A stretch of DNA of 7,842 nt, taken from contig DAOVOU010000088.1 in NCBI GenBank assembly GCA_030629475.1, positions 1-7,842 of the forward strand. The letters are read 5' to 3'. This DNA comes from Desulfobacterales bacterium. Its GTDB lineage: Bacteria; Desulfobacterota; Desulfobacteria; Desulfobacterales; C00003060. The notes beneath the pieces were generated by a model. The model was not told where the DNA came from. It saw only the letters and a program-made list of their open reading frames with translations, and ran no database searches. Shown piece after piece: positions 6,278 through 7,842 of this stretch (position 1 is its first letter; every line of letters begins with the position of its first letter). Made by a program: the position numbers and the translations under genes.

Positions 6278-6646
6278 ATGAAGAGGAATCCTGAAATCAG
6301 GCTCGATATCATGATAAGAAGGGAAGAAGGCTATTACCTGGCCCATTGTCTTCAATTTGATCTTGTGGCCACTGATGACACCATAGAGGGTGTGCAGAAG
6401 GCTGTTGTTGAGCTTTGCATTGCCCACATCGCATTTTCGCATAAGAACAACAACATGGAGTATCTGTTCTCTCCAGCCCCGAAAGAGGTTTGGGCCGAAT
6501 ATTATGCCTTATTGAATGATGGCAAGTGTTCGTTTGAGTGCAAGAAACTGGAAATCCCGGTTGACGACAAAACTGACGCCCCAATGATACCTCCATTCAT
6601 CGTTCAGGAAATCCTTTGCAATAAGCCGCCCTCCTGCAGAGCTTAG
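6278..6646 (+). CDS. Solitary HicB-like fold protein
   Basis: 122 residues from ATG at 6278, chosen over a GTG at 6233 because GGAGG (6267-6271) lies 6 bases upstream. The first half is a HicB-type alpha/beta fold: strand RLDIMIRREEGYYLAHC (8-24), then LQFDLVATDDTIEGVQKAVVEL (25-46), the familiar pattern of HicB antitoxins and their relatives. The second half (NMEYLFSPAPKEVWAEYY, then IPPFIVQEIL near the C-terminus) lacks an obvious DNA-binding ribbon-helix-helix or helix-turn-helix. No HicA toxin is visible on either side, so an antitoxin role is not supported; an orphan relative is more likely. Expression should be good given the promoter at 6168-6196. The stop codon TAG (6644-6646) is shared with the boundary of an inserted MITE-like element. 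Confidence 0.75.
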   Translation: MKRNPEIRLDIMIRREEGYYLAHCLQFDLVATDDTIEGVQKAVVELCIAHIAFSHKNNNMEYLFSPAPKEVWAEYYALLNDGKCSFECKKLEIPVDDKTDAPMIPPFIVQEILCNKPPSCRA

Positions 6647-6826
6647 GGCTCGGCAAGAAATAACTTCGCAGAATTGGCGCTCAGATTTAGGTTACATTTG
6701 GTTGATCCGATTGAGCAAAACCACAGGAATAGCAAGCTATTTCGCGAATTTTGCGAATGAGTATCGGCCAAAGATAGCCCGAAGCTGAGATGCGAAAATG
6801 GGAAGTTATTTTTTGCCGAGCCCTTA
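6643..6826. mobile_element. MITE-like element with 23-bp terminal inverted repeats and TTA duplication
   Basis: AGGGCTCGGCAAGAAATAAC... at 6645-6667 and its reverse complement at 6802-6824 match at 22 of 23 positions. Taking GGGCTCGG as the element tip, the body is 6646-6823 (178 bp), flanked on both sides by TTA (6643-6645 and 6824-6826), a likely 3-bp target duplication. The interior has TTCGC/GCGAA symmetry near 6741-6757 but no transposase, so it would need a transposase supplied elsewhere. The element sits exactly on the stop codon of the HicB-like gene: removing it restores GCT TAA, so insertion changed TAA to TAG without changing the protein. The family is not identified. Confidence 0.8.
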
Positions 6827-6987
6827 AATACAACCAATTTTATAAGCGTCTCAGGTCTTGTGGACAGGGTGCCATGCTTTCAATTCGTCAGGCGATCGGC
6901 TCGAAGAGTAACTGGTGCCGATCAGCCTACCTTTGGTGCGAATGCTCATATGTGCATAGGCACGTTCACCTGGGTCCAACGAGAACG

Positions 6988-7010
6988 AAAAAAACCGGAG
7001 TAGCGCCGGT
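6988..7010 (-). terminator. Intrinsic terminator-like hairpin (minus strand)
   Basis: On the minus strand ACCGG (7010-7006), loop CGCTACT and CCGGT (6998-6994) are followed by TTTTTT (6993-6988). The stem is only 5 bp but GC-rich, and the T-run is clean. No minus-strand gene is seen upstream of it; the σ-54 region and IS remnant lie further right. Confidence 0.45.
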
Positions 7011-7097
7011 GGCGAAACGGCCCTACAGTGAAGACCAAAGACGCGACCCCAGTGGCTCGCCCTCCTGTCAAGAATGAAGACGCGCCCCAATGTTATC

Positions 7098-7129
7098 CCT
7101 GAACCCCTGAACTCTGAACCTGTGAACGC
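7098..7129. repeat. Imperfect 8-bp tandem repeat (CCTGAACC type)
   Basis: CCTGAACC (7098-7105), CCTGAACT (7106-7113), CTGAACCT (7114-7121) and GTGAACGC (7122-7129) form a drifting array of GAAC-containing units, similar in kind to the arrays at 135-198 and 7810-7842. Confidence 0.6.
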
Positions 7130-7239
7130 CTGCAATACAACAAAACCAGGCGGGTTGGCATTTATTTTGCTTGTTGCTTGTTGTTGCCCCACTTAAGAAC
7201 ACATTACGTCTCTCTTTTCGCTCTGACAGTGATAGGGTT

Positions 7240-7256
7240 TTGGCACGTATCTTGCT
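7240..7256 (+). promoter_or_regulatory. Consensus sigma-54 (-24/-12) promoter without an intact gene
   Basis: TTGGCACGTATCTTGCT matches the sigma-54 (RpoN) consensus YTGGCACG-N4-TTGCW at every fixed position, with GG (7242-7243) and GC (7254-7255) 10 bp apart. Transcription would start near 7266. About 19 bases downstream the transcript meets the hairpin at 7285-7304 and an ATG (7285) opening a 51-codon frame that runs out of phase through the IS200 remnant to 7440. The gene formerly served by this promoter thus seems to be lost or interrupted. No activator gene is present. It could be a chance match, but the agreement is complete. Confidence 0.65.
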
Positions 7257-7284
7257 GTAATTTGCTCTAAAAAAGAAAGTGAAA

Positions 7285-7304
7285 ATGGCCAGTGGTCTGG
7301 CCAT
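7285..7304 (-). terminator. Perfect 8-bp hairpin, possible minus-strand terminator
   Basis: ATGGCCAG (7285-7292) and CTGGCCAT (7297-7304) form a perfect stem with loop TGGT. Read on the minus strand it is followed by TTTC and, after CACTTTC, six more T (7274-7269), which is terminator-like. On the plus strand it would lie in the first bases of the sigma-54 transcript. Confidence 0.45.
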
Positions 7305-7339
7305 GTCTGGAAAATCCCTGAATAGGAAATGGAATCAGA

Positions 7340-7435
7340 CAATGGGAGGTGCAACAGGAATTTCCAGAACTCCGCAAGCGGTATTGGGGCCGGCATTTCT
7401 GGGGCAGAGGCATTATGCTGAGAACATCTCTTTAG
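7340..7435 (+). pseudogene. IS200/IS605-type transposase (TnpA) remnant
   Basis: The plus-strand frame gives QQEFPELRKRYWGRHFWGRG (codons 7352-7411), which I recognise as the segment before the catalytic-tyrosine helix in one IS200-like Y1 transposase group (relatives read ...FPELRKRYWGRHxWxRGY). After the last GRG the match stops and six unrelated codons lead to TAG (7433-7435). Upstream the frame is closed by TGA at 7319-7321, and the HUH motif and N-terminal domain are absent. It is therefore an internally deleted, dead copy, of which only ~20 of about 130-150 residues survive. The hairpin at 7467-7487 is consistent with the right end of the same element. Confidence 0.75.
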
Positions 7436-7442
7436 AGTGATC

Positions 7443-7502
7443 CCGACTTCCAGTCAGATATTTAACCTACCGACTTCCAGTCGGTAGTGGTTGAGTTCAA
7501 CC
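7443..7502. repeat. Hairpin region, likely right end of the IS200-type element
   Basis: CTACCGACT (7467-7475) and AGTCGGTAG (7479-7487) form a perfect 9-bp stem with loop TCC. CCGACTTCCAGTC occurs here (7470-7482) and also at 7443-7455, 27 bp to the left. A second palindrome GGTTGA/TCAACC follows at 7489-7502. IS200/IS605 elements carry subterminal hairpins recognised by TnpA as single-stranded DNA, so the location right after the tnpA remnant fits the right end. Repeat copy 2 starts two bases further on. Confidence 0.65.
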
Positions 7503-7504
7503 GA

Positions 7505-7692
7505 AGGACATAACCTATCGCTGTCAGCTGGCAGTTATGGGTAAACTATTATCTGTGGGGTGCCTTTGGCGGGACATCTGGTGCTGCAATCAACATGAAT
7601 TACAACTGGGTCAGGATTACTCGGAAACATATGAAAAAATAGGGAGTCAATATTGGAGTAAGTTAATTTGTTAAGATGTCCCTGATTGGTCC
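7505..7692 (+). repeat. 189-bp dispersed direct repeat, copy 2
   Basis: It is about 94% identical to 3186-3374 and in the same orientation, with its start offset by 4319 bp. Its left edge lies two bases after the IS200 end-like palindromes and its right edge (GGTCC, 7688-7692) is exactly where the four-helix-bundle gene loses homology. This copy has a TAA that breaks the minus-strand frame found in copy 1. Confidence 0.9.
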
Positions 7693-7800
7693 CGCAACAT
7701 GGTTGCCTGCTCTGGTATTTGGTAGCTGTTCAACGATCTTTATGATTCGCACCGAATACTCGATCAGCCTTTCTTCCAGGTCATAAGTCTGTTTCTTCAT
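7663..7800 (-). pseudogene. Truncated four-helix-bundle (23S rRNA intervening-sequence type) protein
   Basis: From ATG at 7800-7798 the minus strand encodes MKKQTYDLEERLIEYSVRII and continues to LPNTRAGNHVAG, the unmistakable first third of the four helix bundle / S23-IVS protein family (PF05635, usually about 120 residues). After G37 relatives continue with QLLRSGTSP-like sequence; here eight foreign residues (PIRDILTN) read into repeat copy 2 and end at TAA (7663-7665). The gene is therefore cut at codon 37 by the repeat, and the remaining part is not in the window. A GGGAAAAG stretch precedes the ATG, and a 7-bp tandem repeat lies upstream. The product would contain roughly one helix and is presumably non-functional. 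Confidence 0.8.
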
Positions 7801-7809
7801 CTTTTCCCA

Positions 7810-7842
7810 TTCAACATTCGATGTTGGACGTTCGATGTTCGA
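7810..7842. repeat. 7-bp tandem repeat (TTCGATG type), open at the window edge
   Basis: Units TTCAACA (7810-7816), TTCGATG (7817-7823), TTGGACG (7824-7830), TTCGATG (7831-7837) and TTCGA (7838-7842) run to the end of the window. The array sits 10 bp upstream of the ATG of the four-helix-bundle gene, so it is in that gene's leader or promoter region. Confidence 0.8.

Larger units (their letters stand above)
6827..7239. other. Non-coding, hairpin-rich interval
   Basis: No gene that I can support. Frames of 95 codons (plus, 6790-7077) and 113 codons (minus, 6851-7192) overlap each other; neither has a ribosome-binding site or a recognisable domain, and the first begins inside the MITE. Visible structures are GATCGGC/GCCGATC (6894-6900 with 6917-6923), the minus-strand terminator-like hairpin at 6988-7010, the 8-bp repeat at 7098-7129 and a weak GCCTG/CAGGC pair at 7128-7151. 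It may hold an unrecognised RNA or be relic sequence. Confidence 0.4.

Noticed and set aside
6278..7077. Possible HicA toxin downstream of the HicB-like gene
   Set aside because: The 95-codon frame from 6790 begins in the MITE and shows none of the HicA features (no GSH-type motif, no double-stranded-RNA-binding-like pattern).
6851..7192. 113-codon minus-strand frame
   Set aside because: It runs through hairpins and an 8-bp repeat, lacks a start signal and overlaps an equally unsupported plus-strand frame.

Overview
The window looks like an accessory, repeat-rich stretch of a chromosome from a Desulfobacterota-like (deltaproteobacterial, sulfate-reducer-type) organism. The basis is the mixture of gene families (a DapB of the divergent VNGLPGNMA type, a Tat-exported SagB-like nitroreductase, AAA ATPases with nuclease-like C-termini, Uma2, a four-helix-bundle protein), the many short tandem repeats next to gene starts, and a consensus sigma-54 promoter. 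The taxonomic call is inference, not something the sequence proves.

Layout. 1-114: start of a dapB-like gene on the minus strand, running off the left edge. 133-392: a nested inverted-repeat structure between dapB and its upstream neighbour. 454-2825: two minus-strand genes 26 bp apart, an AAA ATPase fused to a PD-(D/E)XK-like domain (transcribed first) and a SagB-type nitroreductase. 2826-3451: no convincing gene; it holds a 9-bp tandem repeat, a plus-strand terminator-like hairpin and copy 1 of a ~189-bp dispersed repeat. 3452-4048: Uma2-family protein (minus). 4319-5623: AAA_14/DUF4143 ATPase (minus) with a palindromic operator sitting on its -10 box. 5671-6167: nothing convincing. 6168-6646: strong sigma-70-type promoter and a solitary HicB-like protein (plus). 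6643-6826: a MITE-like element with 23-bp terminal inverted repeats inserted in the stop codon of that gene. 6827-7504: non-coding debris with hairpins, a perfect sigma-54 promoter without an intact gene, and a decayed IS200-type transposase end. 7505-7692: copy 2 of the dispersed repeat, which cuts off a four-helix-bundle gene (minus) at codon 37. The right edge lies in a 7-bp tandem repeat.

How it fits together. Only dapB is clearly housekeeping (lysine/diaminopimelate synthesis). The three largest minus-strand accessory proteins (1248-2825, 3452-4048, 4319-5623) all carry, or belong to families with, the PD-(D/E)XK nuclease fold, and two are P-loop ATPases. Each seems to be its own transcription unit, except that the first ATPase may be co-transcribed with the nitroreductase. 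I see no convincing evidence of one known defence system. The best candidates for something undescribed are the structured repeats: the nested 133-392 element, the 189-bp repeat at 3186/7505 and the 178-bp MITE.
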